DNA of 64,000 bases from Nitratireductor alexandrii (GCF_004000215.1 NZ_RBVY01000004.1:62001-126000); one strand, 5' to 3'. Positions 53,169 to 62,673 are shown, numbered from the stretch's first letter. Translations and numbers: made by a program. Notes: a model not told the origin generated them from the sequence alone.

Positions 53169-53292
53169 GTTTTCCGCCCGTGGTTCAGCACCCGTAAAAC
53201 CAGCCGAGGCCGGGTTTTCGCCGTAATTTGGCGGTACCGGCCACACTTGAAGCATCGACCGTCACAGGCGGTCGACGAGGAGAGGGATTTTG

Positions 53293-53946
53293 ATGATCAA
53301 CAAGAAAATCGTGGCCGCCACCTTTGTCGCGGCCTTCGCGGCCAGCGCCTGCACCACCGACCCCTATACGGGCGAGCGCAAGGTCTCCAACACCGCCGGC
53401 GGCGTCGCGCTCGGCGCGCTCGCCGGCGCGGGCCTGGGAACGCTGGCCGGCGGCAACGACCGCCGCAACGCCCTGATCGGCGCCGGCATCGGCGCGCTCG
53501 CCGGCGCGGCCGTCGGCTCCTATATGGACCAGCAGGAAGCCCAGCTGCGCGCCGATTTGCGCGGCAGCGGCGTCAGCGTCACCCGCCAGGGCGACCTGAT
53601 CGTGCTCAACATGCCCTCCAACATCACCTTCGACAGCGACCAGGATGCGGTCAAGCCGGCCTTCTACGGCACGCTCAATTCGGTGGCGCTGGTGCTGAAG
53701 AAATACAACCGCACCATTGTCGACGTTTACGGCCACACCGATTCGACCGGCGACGACAATTACAATTTGAACCTGTCGCAGCGCCGCGCCTCGTCGGTGG
53801 CCGGCTATCTGAGCGGCCAGGGCGTCGATCCGCGCCGCTTCGCCATCGTCGGCCTCGGCGAGACCCAGCCGATCGCCTCGAACGCCTCGGCGGCCGGCCG
53901 GGCGCAGAACCGGCGCGTGGAAATCCACCTGGCGCCGATCACCTGA
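53293..53946 (+). CDS. OmpA-family lipoprotein (YiaD-like)
   Basis: 217 residues. Lipoprotein signal peptide ending AASAC, a glycine-zipper stretch (GGVALGALAGAGLGTLAGG, then IGAGIGALAGAAVGSYMD) that could insert in the outer membrane, and a C-terminal OmpA peptidoglycan-binding domain (ITFDSDQDAVKPAFYGTL, VDVYGHTDSTGDDNYNLNLSQRRASSVAGYL, QNRRVEIHLAPI). It tethers the outer membrane to peptidoglycan. ATG 53293 follows GAGGAG; TTG is one codon upstream. Confidence 0.92.
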   Translation: MINKKIVAATFVAAFAASACTTDPYTGERKVSNTAGGVALGALAGAGLGTLAGGNDRRNALIGAGIGALAGAAVGSYMDQQEAQLRADLRGSGVSVTRQGDLIVLNMPSNITFDSDQDAVKPAFYGTLNSVALVLKKYNRTIVDVYGHTDSTGDDNYNLNLSQRRASSVAGYLSGQGVDPRRFAIVGLGETQPIASNASAAGRAQNRRVEIHLAPIT

Positions 53947-53980
53947 CGCCGCGCCGCACGGCGCTTTTTCCGACGACAAG

Positions 53981-54005
53981 AGGGCCGCTCCGCGCGGCCC
54001 TTTTT
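53981..54005 (+). terminator. Rho-independent terminator after the OmpA-family gene
   Basis: GGGCCGC (53982-53988) and GCGGCCC (53994-54000) form a stem around TCCGC, followed by TTTTT (54001-54005). This is a textbook intrinsic terminator for the upstream gene. Confidence 0.88.
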
Positions 54006-54028
54006 CATGGCCGCCGGCGGCAGGGATT

Positions 54029-54065
54029 CGCTACGCCTCGTAAAGCATCGAAACCCGGTTGCCGG
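54029..54065 (-). repeat. Left 37-bp direct repeat (displaced copy of dprA 3' end)
   Basis: On the minus strand it encodes GNRVSMLYEA and a stop, identical to the end of dprA, but the frame upstream is not dprA. It lies 24 bases after the terminator of the OmpA-family gene. It would be the distal attachment site of the cassette. Confidence 0.85.
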
Positions 54066-54158
54066 TAGCGCGCCGACGTTCAACAGGCATCTGGAGCAGG
54101 CGGCGAGACCGTGGTCTGCGGCGGTCAGGCGCGTCGCAACCGGCCGAAACCTAGTTGA

Positions 54159-54623
54159 TCAATCCCCGGCGGCTTTTTCCGTCGTGCCGGTACCAACCGG
54201 GCGGTCGCCGCTTCCCGCAAGGAGCAGCGCGAGTATCAGAAGCCCGGATGAAAAAAACACCGCAATATAGGAAAGAACCCAAGCTGCCCGAACAAGCCAT
54301 TGGATAGCCAAGCTTGGAAAAAAGTCGACTCCGACCCTGATATTCAAGACAAAGCATACAGCGAAAGTGGCAACGAATACCAACAAAGCCCGCAGCGCCC
54401 ACCTGCGTTGCGTTCGTCTTGGCTGGTCATGTAGGAAGGCATACGCGAACATTGCCCCCAGCGCACCAGACACCGAACAAAATACGTTCAATGCGGGTTG
54501 CCAATAATCTGAGATCAATTTCAGCCCTGTCAGGGCATCCTGCCAGGGTGCCAAGAGTTCAACGAGTGCGGGAATTCCCCAGATTTTCCAGCCCGCGAAG
54601 ACTTCCTTGACTGAAAGCGCCAT
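54159..54623 (-). CDS. Unrecognised membrane protein of the dprA cassette
   Basis: 154 residues with three or four hydrophobic segments: PALNVFCSVSGALGAMFAYAFL, WALRALLVFVATFAVCFVLNI, AIQWLVRAAWVLSYIAVFFSSGLLILALLL. Between the first two lies a basic loop (HDQPRRTQRRW), likely cytoplasmic. The gene starts two bases after the stop of the secreted-protein gene, so the pair is one operon. Composition is lower in G+C than the neighbours. I recognise no family. Confidence 0.7.
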   Translation of the reverse strand: MALSVKEVFAGWKIWGIPALVELLAPWQDALTGLKLISDYWQPALNVFCSVSGALGAMFAYAFLHDQPRRTQRRWALRALLVFVATFAVCFVLNIRVGVDFFPSLAIQWLVRAAWVLSYIAVFFSSGLLILALLLAGSGDRPVGTGTTEKAAGD

Positions 54624-54625
54624 GG

Positions 54626-55582
54626 TCAGTTTCCGCTGGCCATTCCGAACGGCAACGCCAGTCGGGCCAAGCCATCACCGAATTCAACGACCAGAACGCC
54701 TTCCGTCCGTTTCGCCGGGAAAAGGACTGGAACCGGAGACGACTCCTCCGCGACAAGTCTCGGTTCGGAGAGTTGGAGGTCGCTCAAGCCCAAGCGCTTG
54801 GTCAGGCTTTCCATCTCGGTGCTCAGAACGATTTCGGGCAGCTTGTAGCCCAGTTCAAGCATTCTGGAGAACTCGGGACCGTCGACGCTTGCGACGAACC
54901 TCAGGCGGGCGACGGGCTCTTGATTTTCGTCGAGAGAGAATATCTCGGCAATAGACACGTTTACGGAGACGAAGTCGTCATTGGTAACCTGACTTTCTGA
55001 ATCAACAAGATCCGACAACGCATCGTCTCGCACCGGGACCGCAATTCTTCCCCCAGAGCTCAAGGTCAACAACCCGTCTGCGGCAGACTGTGTGAGGTAG
55101 CCGACAAACAGCTCCTTATCAGCGAAAGCCTGCACCAGCCCGTCAGACTGGCGAACCTGAGCCTTCCAGACCACCGCGCCGTCAACAGGCATCCAGCTGA
55201 TCTCCGACGGTCGCAACACGGTCGTCGGCTCTATTTTTTCGGGGCGTGGCCCATACCAGAATTCCGTTGCTCGGTCGTCCTTGTCTTGAAGCACTTCATC
55301 GAAATAGATTCGGCTAGCGTCATCCCCTTTCACAACACCTGCGGAAAATCCCGCCGATTCCCATGTGAACCAAAGCGGCCGGACGTGACTGTTGCGAACG
55401 CATCTCTCGAAGCGCCATTTGCCAGTGTCCGTCCGCTCCTTGATCCATGACTCATAGGTGAAATCGAAACCACCGCTTGTCACTCCCCCGGTTTCAGGCC
55501 CTTCACATGTTTCTCCGGCCCACCCGAGGGAGCAAAAGGCAGACATCAAAAACCCCGAGAAAGCAAGTATTTTTCCGATCAT
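54626..55582 (-). CDS. Unrecognised secreted protein of the dprA cassette
   Basis: 318 residues from ATG 55582. A Sec signal peptide (KILAFSGFLMSAFCSLGWAGE) is followed by a mature protein rich in beta-strand patterns and tryptophans (GGFDFTYESWIKERTDTGKWRFERCVRN, RPLWFTWESAGFSAGV, PSEISWMPVDGAVVWKAQVRQ). Two cysteines (near positions 26 and 60) might pair. No catalytic motif or known domain was recognised. It is probably periplasmic or surface-exposed and encoded with the membrane protein downstream. A longer in-frame start exists but precedes the signal peptide. Confidence 0.7.
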   Translation of the reverse strand: MIGKILAFSGFLMSAFCSLGWAGETCEGPETGGVTSGGFDFTYESWIKERTDTGKWRFERCVRNSHVRPLWFTWESAGFSAGVVKGDDASRIYFDEVLQDKDDRATEFWYGPRPEKIEPTTVLRPSEISWMPVDGAVVWKAQVRQSDGLVQAFADKELFVGYLTQSAADGLLTLSSGGRIAVPVRDDALSDLVDSESQVTNDDFVSVNVSIAEIFSLDENQEPVARLRFVASVDGPEFSRMLELGYKLPEIVLSTEMESLTKRLGLSDLQLSEPRLVAEESSPVPVLFPAKRTEGVLVVEFGDGLARLALPFGMASGN

Positions 55583-55831
55583 GGCATTCACCGAATGGAT
55601 CGTCCGGATAATAATATCAATCAGAAATTTAAAAATTTCAAGATGCTTTGAGTTTCTTCCGGAATGATATGTTTTGTATTTTGATGTCAATCATAGAAAT
55701 ATTGAATGTCGCCAAGCAAGTGAATGATGACACCAATTCGGTTTCGGCAAAAGGGTCTGGAGTCGCGACCGGCGGCGTTTCTCAAATAGTCCCCGGATGC
55801 TACGCAAGTTGTAGAGCAGGCAGCGGCGAAC

Positions 55832-55868
55832 CGCTACGCCTCGTAAAGCATCGAAACCCGGTTGCCGG
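55832..55868 (-). repeat. Right 37-bp direct repeat (within the dprA 3' end)
   Basis: Identical over all 37 bases to 54029-54065. The flanking base differs on each side (G here, T at the left copy, after the shared GCCGG), which fixes the boundary. Includes the dprA stop codon. Confidence 0.85.
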
Positions 55869-56964
55869 GATGGCGTTCGATGCGGCCGGCGAGGTCGAGC
55901 TCCAGCAGGATCATGAACACCTGGGCGGCGTGCAGGCCGGTATGGCGGATGATGTCGTCGACGCCGGTCGGCGTCGGCCCGAGCGCCTCGACAACCCGGG
56001 CGCGGTCGGCGTCGCCGGGCGGCGGCGTGGCGGCGAAATCGGGCGGTTCGTCGAGCGCGTCGGCCGGCGGGACGGCGCGGCCGAGCAGCGGCGCGACATG
56101 GGCGAGAATGTCGTCGGCGCCGGTGACAAGCAGCGCGCCGTCCTTCAAAAGCCCGTTGGTGCCGGCCGCGCGCGGATCGAGCGGCGAACCGGGCACGGCG
56201 AAGACCAGCCGGCCCATCTCGCCGGCGAGCCTGGCCGAAATCAGCGAGCCGGAGCGCCGCGCCGCCTCGACCACGACCAGGCCGTGGGCGAGCCCGGCGA
56301 TCAGCCGGTTGCGGCGGGGAAAGTCGCGCGCCCGCGGCTCCCAGCCGAACGGCATTTCCGTCATGACCGCGCCGCCATGGACGGGGATGGCCTCGTAGAG
56401 CCCGCGATTTTCGGGCGGGTAGGGCTTGTCGATGCCGCCGGCCAGAACCGCGATCGTGCCCGTCGACAGCGCGCCCTCATGCGCGGCCGCGTCGATGCCG
56501 CGCGCCATGCCGGAGGCGACCGCGTAGCCTTCGCGGCCGAGCGCGGCGGCAAACGCGCGGGCGAGCTTGACGCCGGCCAGCGAGGCATTGCGGGCGCCGA
56601 CGATGGCGACCGTGGGCAGGGCGAACACAGCCGCCACGCCGAGCATCGTGATCAGCGGCGCGGGATGTTCCATCACCCGCAGCAGCGGCGGATAGTCGGG
56701 TTCGCCGACGGCGATCATGCGCGCGCCATAGGCGGCCGTCACCTCCATCTCGGCCTCGGCCGCCGCGACCGTGCACACCGCCACCCGGCGCGCGCCGCCG
56801 CTGCGCATCAGCTCCGGCAGCGCCTCGAGCGCGCGCTCGGCCGAGCCGAACCGGTTGATCAGGTCGCGGAACGTGGCCGGTCCGACATTGTCGGTGCGGA
56901 TCAGGCGCAGCCAGGCGAGGCGCTGGCGGTCGCTCAGGCGACCGGCACCAGCGCCGCCGGCCAT
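55834..56964 (-). CDS. dprA: DNA processing protein DprA
   Basis: 376 residues. Loads RecA on incoming single-stranded DNA during natural transformation and is widespread also in non-competent bacteria. The Rossmann-like core is seen as VAIVGARNASLAGVKLARAFAAAL, VASGMARGIDAAAHEGAL, AVLAGGIDKPYPPENRGLYEAI and NRLIAGLAHGLVVVEAARRSGSL. A C-terminal winged helix (TGVDDIIRHTGLHAAQVFMILLELDLAGRIERH) ends in the 37-bp repeat region. N-terminal SAM-like helix-hairpin region present. Start overlaps the plsY stop by one base. Confidence 0.95.
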   Translation of the reverse strand: MAGGAGAGRLSDRQRLAWLRLIRTDNVGPATFRDLINRFGSAERALEALPELMRSGGARRVAVCTVAAAEAEMEVTAAYGARMIAVGEPDYPPLLRVMEHPAPLITMLGVAAVFALPTVAIVGARNASLAGVKLARAFAAALGREGYAVASGMARGIDAAAHEGALSTGTIAVLAGGIDKPYPPENRGLYEAIPVHGGAVMTEMPFGWEPRARDFPRRNRLIAGLAHGLVVVEAARRSGSLISARLAGEMGRLVFAVPGSPLDPRAAGTNGLLKDGALLVTGADDILAHVAPLLGRAVPPADALDEPPDFAATPPPGDADRARVVEALGPTPTGVDDIIRHTGLHAAQVFMILLELDLAGRIERHPGNRVSMLYEA

Positions 56965-57578
56965 TACCCCTTGGCCCCGATGCGCGTTTCGGTGCCCTTG
57001 AACAGGCGGGCGATGTTGGCACGGTGCTTGAAAAACACGATTACGCTCATCAGCGTGAATAGTTCGGCGGCCTGGACGTGGTTGGTGAGGTAGAGGGCGA
57101 CCGGCACCACGATCGCCGCGACCAACGCCGCCAGCGAGGAATAGCGGGTGAGGAAAGCGACCGACAGCCAGGCAAGCGCGAAGGCGAGCGCCCCCTGCCA
57201 GGCGAGCGCGATCAGCACGCCGAGATAGGTCGCGACGCCCTTGCCGCCCTTAAAACCGAGCCAGACGGGAAACAGATGGCCCAAAAAGGCCCCGAGCCCG
57301 GCCGCGACCGCCTGGTCGGGCCCGTAGAGCCCGGCGACGAGCACGGCGACGACGCCTTTCAGCGCGTCGGCCAGCAGGGTGAGCGCCGCCAACCCCTTGC
57401 GGCCGGTGCGCAGCACGTTGGTGGCGCCGATATTGCCGGAGCCGATCTTGCGCACGTCGCCGAGGCCGGCGAGCCGGGTGATCAAAAGGCCGAACGGGAT
57501 CGAGCCGAGAAGATAGCCGAAGACGAGTGCGGCGACGAGATAGGGAAGGGCCAATTGCCAGCTGATCGGGTCGGGCAT
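56964..57578 (-). CDS. plsY: Acyl-phosphate:glycerol-3-phosphate acyltransferase PlsY
   Basis: 204 residues, inner membrane enzyme that makes lysophosphatidic acid from acyl phosphate and G3P, the first step of phospholipid synthesis. Motifs: [26 protein letters not shown] (G3P binding), [33 protein letters not shown] (catalytic) and [15 protein letters not shown]. Five or more membrane segments. It overlaps dprA by one base. Confidence 0.96.
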   Translation of the reverse strand: MPDPISWQLALPYLVAALVFGYLLGSIPFGLLITRLAGLGDVRKIGSGNIGATNVLRTGRKGLAALTLLADALKGVVAVLVAGLYGPDQAVAAGLGAFLGHLFPVWLGFKGGKGVATYLGVLIALAWQGALAFALAWLSVAFLTRYSSLAALVAAIVVPVALYLTNHVQAAELFTLMSVIVFFKHRANIARLFKGTETRIGAKG

Positions 57579-57608
57579 GACGGTTCCTGTGAGGGGCGGC
57601 GCCCGATG

Positions 57609-58892
57609 TCAGGCTGCAAACACTGTGCGGCCTGCCACCATGGTTTGCAAGACCCGGCCCTGCATGCGCGCGCCCTCGAACGCGGTGTTCTTGGACTTGG
57701 AGCTTATGTCATTTTCGCGCACGATCCACGGCGCGTCCAGATCGACGACGATCAGGTCGGCCGGCGCGCCGGGCGCGAGCCGCCCGCCGGGCAGGCCGAA
57801 GCGCCGCGCCGGGGCGCTCGACAGAAGCTCGGCCAGGCGCAGGAGCGGCACCTCGCCATTGTGGTGAAGCCGCAGCGCCGCCGCCAGCAGCGTTTCCAGG
57901 CCGATGGCGCCGTCGGCCGCGTCGGCGAACGGCAGCCTTTTGGTGTCGACGTCCTGGGGATCGTGCGAGGACACGATCATGTCGATCGTGCCGTCGCGCA
58001 CCGCCTCGACCATGGCCAGCCGGTCCTCCTCCGCGCGCAGCGGCGGCGACAGGCGGAAGAAGGTGCGGTATTCGCCGATATCGAGCTCGTTGAGCGAAAG
58101 ATGATTGACGGTCACGGCCGCCGTCACGTCGGCGCGGTCGTTCTTGGCCCGGGCGACGGCGTTGGCCGACAGGGCGGTGGAAATCGCGGCGGCGTGATAG
58201 GCGCCCTCGGTCAGCCGCGCCAGATAGAGGTCGCGCTCAAGCGGGATCACTTCGGCCTCGCGCGGGATGCCGGGCAGGCCGAGCCAGCTCGCGAACAGGC
58301 CCTCGTTCATCACCCCCGACGAGGCGAGGTCGACATCGTGGGTGTGATGCGCCAGCACGATGCCGAAATCGCGCGCATAGGTGAGCGCGCGGCGCATCAC
58401 CAGCGCGTTGGCGATCGTGCGGCGTCCGTCGGTCAGCGCGACCGCGCCGGCCTGGCGCAGCAGGCCGAATTCGGTGATCTCGCGCCCGTCGAGGCGCCGC
58501 GTGACGGCGGCGGCCGGCCATACATTGACCATCGCCGTGTCGCGCGCCGTGCGCAGCACGAACTCCACCAGCGACACGTCGTCGATCACCGGGTCGGTGT
58601 CGGGCATCATCACGATCGAGGTGACGCCGCCGGCCGCCGCCGCCGCGCTTGCCGAGGCGATGGTTTCGCGGTGCTCGGCACCCGGCTCGGACACGAACAC
58701 CCTGGCATCGACCAGGCCGGGCATGACGACGTGGCCGCCGCAATCGACGGTTTTCGCCCCTTCGGGCAGGCCCTGGTTGCGGGCCTCGGCGCCGGCGGCG
58801 GCAATCACCGCGCCGTCGACGATCACCGTGCCCGGCTCGTCGAGGCCGCGCGACGGATCGACGACCCGTGCGTTGGTGAAGGCGGTGATCAT
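57609..58892 (-). CDS. Dihydroorotase-like protein lacking the HxH metal motif (PyrC'/PyrX type)
   Basis: 427 residues of the amidohydrolase (DHOase) fold: [98 protein letters not shown]. At the place of the DxHxH zinc motif it has DARVF (residues 62-66), so both histidines are missing. Such proteins in Hyphomicrobiales and pseudomonads lie beside pyrB and are thought to be non-catalytic partners of ATCase. A working dihydroorotase is expected elsewhere. It overlaps pyrB by four bases. Confidence 0.88.
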   Translation of the reverse strand: MITAFTNARVVDPSRGLDEPGTVIVDGAVIAAAGAEARNQGLPEGAKTVDCGGHVVMPGLVDARVFVSEPGAEHRETIASASAAAAAGGVTSIVMMPDTDPVIDDVSLVEFVLRTARDTAMVNVWPAAAVTRRLDGREITEFGLLRQAGAVALTDGRRTIANALVMRRALTYARDFGIVLAHHTHDVDLASSGVMNEGLFASWLGLPGIPREAEVIPLERDLYLARLTEGAYHAAAISTALSANAVARAKNDRADVTAAVTVNHLSLNELDIGEYRTFFRLSPPLRAEEDRLAMVEAVRDGTIDMIVSSHDPQDVDTKRLPFADAADGAIGLETLLAAALRLHHNGEVPLLRLAELLSSAPARRFGLPGGRLAPGAPADLIVVDLDAPWIVRENDISSKSKNTAFEGARMQGRVLQTMVAGRTVFAA

Positions 58893-59851
58893 GCCGCCTC
58901 GTCCCGGTTGCGGCGCGGGTCGAGCAGCGCCTCCATCACCGCCATGCGCACCGCGACCCCCATCTCCACCTGTTCCTCGATCACGCTTTGCGGGCCGTCG
59001 GCGATCTCGGAGGCGATCTCGACGCCGCGATTCATCGGGCCGGGATGCATGACCAAGGCGCCCTCGGCCGCGCATGCCAGTTTTTCGGCGTCGAGGCCGA
59101 AATAGCGGAAATATTCGCGCACCGACGGCACCAGCGCCCCGGCCATGCGCTCGCGCTGCAGCCGCAGCATCATGACCACGTCGGCGCCGGCGAGGCCTTC
59201 CGCCATCGAGCGATGCACCTCCACGCCCATCCGCGCGATGCCGGCCGGCAGCAGCGTCGACGGCGCGACGACGCGCACGCGCGCGCCGAGCGCGTTCAAG
59301 AGGATGATGTTGGAGCGGGCGACGCGCGAATGCAGCACATCGCCGCAGATCGCTACCGTCAGGCGGGCGATGCGCCCCTTGGCGCGGCGGATGGTGAGCG
59401 CGTCGAGCAGCGCCTGGGTGGGATGTTCGTGCGCACCGTCGCCGGCATTGACCACCGAGCAGCCGACCTTTTGCGCCAAAAGCGCGGCCGCGCCGGCCGA
59501 GCCGTGGCGGATGATCAAGATGTCGGGCCGCATGGCGTTGAGGGTCATCGCCGTGTCGATCAGGGTTTCGCCCTTTTTGACCGAAGAGCTGGCCACCGCC
59601 ATGTTCATGACGTCGGCGCCGAGCCGCTTGCCGGCGAGCTCGAACGAGGACTGGGTGCGGGTCGAGGCCTCGAAGAACAGGTTGATCTGGGTGCGCCCGC
59701 GCAGGCTCGAGGTCTTTTTTTCCGGCTGGCGCGAAATCGCCACGGCGCGGTCCGCCCGGTCGAGCAGCAGCTCGATATCCTGCGGCGACAGCCCCTTGAT
59801 GCCCAACAGATGGCGGTGCGGGTAAAGCGGAAGGGCCGGGTGCTGGGTCAT
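58889..59851 (-). CDS. pyrB: Aspartate carbamoyltransferase catalytic subunit PyrB
   Basis: 320 residues. Condenses carbamoyl phosphate and aspartate to carbamoylaspartate in pyrimidine synthesis. Carbamoyl phosphate site: [23 protein letters not shown], with the STRT motif; then [32 protein letters not shown] and [14 protein letters not shown]. No regulatory PyrI gene is near; the adjacent DHOase-like protein probably completes the holoenzyme. Confidence 0.96.
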   Translation of the reverse strand: MTQHPALPLYPHRHLLGIKGLSPQDIELLLDRADRAVAISRQPEKKTSSLRGRTQINLFFEASTRTQSSFELAGKRLGADVMNMAVASSSVKKGETLIDTAMTLNAMRPDILIIRHGSAGAAALLAQKVGCSVVNAGDGAHEHPTQALLDALTIRRAKGRIARLTVAICGDVLHSRVARSNIILLNALGARVRVVAPSTLLPAGIARMGVEVHRSMAEGLAGADVVMMLRLQRERMAGALVPSVREYFRYFGLDAEKLACAAEGALVMHPGPMNRGVEIASEIADGPQSVIEEQVEMGVAVRMAVMEALLDPRRNRDEAA

Positions 59852-60124
59852 CTCAAGGCGCTGCTATAGGGCCGGGCGCGGCCTGCCGCAAGCCGCCGCC
59901 GCCGCGCCGACGGCTTCTCCCCAGGGAATCGACCGGGAAGGGGGCGGGGCGGGCTTGCGTTGGCGACGGAATAGTGTTCGCGTAAAAGACGATGCCTACG
60001 CTATAACAGCCTGACCGGTGTCGCGAATCCGCAAAGCGCCGTCCGATCCGGGGCGACGGTCGGGTTCAGGCGACCGGGTCAACGGCGCCATGCGCGCCGC
60101 GCCGCATATGAAGGGGATTCGTCG

Positions 60125-61753
60125 TTGACGCATGAGGTGACCAACCAGCCTCCGCCCTTGTCGGGCGCCAATGCCTGGCGCGGCGACCCGCTGCTGGTGC
60201 AGCTTTGCGAGGATTTCTCCGCCGAAGTGCGCAAGGATCTCGACGCCGTCGGCCGCTTCGCGCTGTCGGCCGAGGCGCAGGATCTGGCGCGGCTGGCCAA
60301 TTCGGAAGCGCCGCGGCTGCGCACCCACGACCGCTACGGCCACCGGCTCGACCAGGTCGAGTACCACCCCGCCTATCACGCGCTGATGCGCCGGTCTGTC
60401 GCCAACGGGCTGCATGCTTCGATCTGGGAGAACGGCCAGGCCGAGACCGGTCAGCGCCACCAGGTGCGCGGCGTGCGCTTTTTCATGACGGCGGGCCTGG
60501 AATGCGGCCATCTGTGCCCGATCACCATGACCAGCGCCTCGCTGGCCGCGCTGATGGCCTCGCCAAAACTGTTTCGCGAATGGGCGCCGCGCGTCACGAC
60601 GCGCAAATACGACCAGTCGCACCGTCCGCCGGTGGAGAAGGCCGGCCTGACGCTCGGCATGGGCATGACGGAAAAACAGGGCGGCACCGACGTGCGCGCC
60701 AACACCACCAAGGCCGAACCGGTCGGCAAGGGGTTTTACCGCATCACCGGCCACAAATGGTTCATGTCGGCGCCGATGTGCGACGCGTTCATGGTTCTGG
60801 CGCAGGCGCCGGAAGGCCTGTCCTGCTTCCTGGTGCCGCGGCTGCTTGGCGGCGGCGAGGGCAACGGCTTCCGCTTCCAGCGCCTGAAGGACAAGCTCGG
60901 CAACCGCTCCAACGCCTCCTCGGAGGTCGAGTTCGTCAATGCGATCGGCGAGCTGGTCGGCGAGCCGGGCGGCGGCGTGCGCACGATCATGGACATGGTC
61001 ACCATGACCCGGCTCGATTGCGCCCTGGCCTCGGCCGGCATCATGCGCGCGGCGGTGAGCGAGGCCGTGCACCATACGCGGCACCGCGCCGTGTTCGGCG
61101 AAAAGCTGGTCGAGCGGCCGCTGATGATTCGCGTTTTGGCCGATCTCGCCCTCGACGTCGCCGCCGCGACGGCGCTGTCGTTCCGCCTGGCGCGCGCCTT
61201 CGACGAGGCGGCCGAGGATCGCGGCGCGGCCGCCTTTGCCCGCGCCATGACGCCGGTGGTCAAATACTGGGTGTGCAAGATCTGCCCGAGCATCGTCTAC
61301 GAGGCGATGGAGTGTCTGGGCGGCAACGGTTATGTGGAAGAGGCGCCGTTGGCGCGCCATTACCGCGAGGCGCCGATCAACGCCATCTGGGAAGGGTCCG
61401 GCAACGTCATGGCGCTCGACCTTCTGCGGGTGATCCAGCAGGCGCCGAGCCTGCTGGAAGCGGTTCTCGACGGCATCGCCGCCGATCTGGGGCCGAGTGG
61501 GCCGGGCACGACCGAGGTGCTGCGGGCGGCGATCGGCGTGGCGCGCTCGGACGAGGGGGCGGGCCGGATCCTGGCCGAGCAGCTCGCGCTCGCCGCCGCG
61601 GCCGCCGAACTGCGCCGGCTGGGCGCCGGCCACATCGCCGACGCCTTCGTGGAAACGCGGCTCGCCGGCCAGTGGCGCAGCACCTACGGCATGCTCGATG
61701 CCCGCCACGACGCGCGCATGATCGTCGATACGCTTTATCCCGAGCCGATATAG
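60125..61753 (+). CDS. aidB: Acyl-CoA dehydrogenase, AidB type
   Basis: 542 residues, longer than common acyl-CoA dehydrogenases and close to AidB. FAD domain features: GLTLGMGMTEKQGGTDVRANTT, YRITGHKWFMSAPMCDAFMVLAQ, SSEVEFVNAIGELVG. ECLGGNGYVEE and YREAPINAIWEGSGNVMALDLLR with the catalytic-type Glu follow. An isovaleryl-CoA dehydrogenase-like activity or DNA protection role is known for AidB; which applies here is uncertain. TTG at 60125 follows GAAGGGG. It converges with the AEC gene, overlapping it by 19 bases. Confidence 0.9.
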   Translation: MTHEVTNQPPPLSGANAWRGDPLLVQLCEDFSAEVRKDLDAVGRFALSAEAQDLARLANSEAPRLRTHDRYGHRLDQVEYHPAYHALMRRSVANGLHASIWENGQAETGQRHQVRGVRFFMTAGLECGHLCPITMTSASLAALMASPKLFREWAPRVTTRKYDQSHRPPVEKAGLTLGMGMTEKQGGTDVRANTTKAEPVGKGFYRITGHKWFMSAPMCDAFMVLAQAPEGLSCFLVPRLLGGGEGNGFRFQRLKDKLGNRSNASSEVEFVNAIGELVGEPGGGVRTIMDMVTMTRLDCALASAGIMRAAVSEAVHHTRHRAVFGEKLVERPLMIRVLADLALDVAAATALSFRLARAFDEAAEDRGAAAFARAMTPVVKYWVCKICPSIVYEAMECLGGNGYVEEAPLARHYREAPINAIWEGSGNVMALDLLRVIQQAPSLLEAVLDGIAADLGPSGPGTTEVLRAAIGVARSDEGAGRILAEQLALAAAAAELRRLGAGHIADAFVETRLAGQWRSTYGMLDARHDARMIVDTLYPEPI

Positions 61754-62673
61754 TCGGCCGCCGCCAGAACGGCCGGGATCGACAGGAACGACACCGCCGT
61801 CTGCATCGTGGTGACGGTGGCGTAGAGTTCTGCGTCGCCACCGAGCTGGCGCGCCAGCAGGAACCCGTTCATCGCCGTCGGCACCGCCGCGCACAGCGCC
61901 AGATAACGCAGCTCCGGCCCGGTGACGCCGCACAGTATCGCCAGGCCGAGCAGCAGCGCGGGATAGACGGCGAGTTTCAAGACGACCGGCACCCAGACCG
62001 CCACGCGCAGGCGCAGCAGGTCGGCCGGACGCAGGCCGGCGCCGATCGTCAGCAACCCCATGCCCAGCGCGGCGCGGCCGACCAGATCGAAGGTCTGGTT
62101 GAGCGGGCCGTAGAGCTCGAACGGCAAGACACGCAGCAAGAGCGCCGCCGCCGAGGCCAGAATCAACGGATTGCGCGCCATTGAGCGCACGACATAACCC
62201 CACGGCGCGCCGCGCTCGGCGAAACGCGTCACCACCACCACCGACTGGACATTGATGGGAATGATGATCGCCGCCATCACCAGCGCGACCACGGCAACGC
62301 CGGCGGCGGGAAAGATGCGCTCGGCGATCGCCAGCGCCATGAAGCCGTTCCAGCGCACCGAGGTCTGGAAGATGGAGGAAAATTCCGGCGCCGTCGCCAG
62401 GCCGCGGGCGCGTAGCGCCGGCCACAGCGCCAGCGTCAGCGCGCCCATCGCCACGATCGACAGCATCAGCGCGGCGATCATGGCGTCGAGCTGCAGGCCG
62501 GCAAAGTCGGCGTTCAAGATGGTGACGAACAGGAGCGCGGGATAGAGAAACCAGAAGCCGAGCTTCTCCAGCCCCGGCCAGGCCGCCTCGTCGACCAGCG
62601 GCAGCCGGCGCAACACATTGCCGGCGACCAGAAGCAGAAAGATCGGCAGGGTGCTTTCGAAGGTGGCGAGCAT
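61735..62673 (-). CDS. AEC-family (auxin efflux carrier-like) permease
   Basis: 312 residues with about ten membrane segments: ESTLPIFLLLVAGNVLRR, FWFLYPALLFVTIL, SSIFQTSVRWNGFMALAI, AALGMGLLTIGAGLRP, LALCAAVPTAMNGFLLARQLGGDAELYATVTTMQTAVSFLSIP. The N-terminal and C-terminal five-helix halves are typical of PF03547. Substrates in bacteria are organic acids such as malate or malonate; not determinable here. Confidence 0.9.
   Translation of the reverse strand: MLATFESTLPIFLLLVAGNVLRRLPLVDEAAWPGLEKLGFWFLYPALLFVTILNADFAGLQLDAMIAALMLSIVAMGALTLALWPALRARGLATAPEFSSIFQTSVRWNGFMALAIAERIFPAAGVAVVALVMAAIIIPINVQSVVVVTRFAERGAPWGYVVRSMARNPLILASAAALLLRVLPFELYGPLNQTFDLVGRAALGMGLLTIGAGLRPADLLRLRVAVWVPVVLKLAVYPALLLGLAILCGVTGPELRYLALCAAVPTAMNGFLLARQLGGDAELYATVTTMQTAVSFLSIPAVLAAADYIGSG

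Larger units (their letters stand above)
54029..55868. mobile_element. Putative integrated cassette flanked by 37-bp repeats of the dprA 3' end
   Basis: A 37-bp sequence occurs perfectly at 54029-54065 and 55832-55868. The right copy is the last 11 codons and the stop of dprA. The left copy lies beyond two lower-G+C genes. Insertion at a gene 3' end that regenerates the end at one junction and leaves a duplicate at the other is the pattern of site-specific integration. No integrase or transposase gene lies between the repeats, so the element would depend on one elsewhere. Confidence 0.6.
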
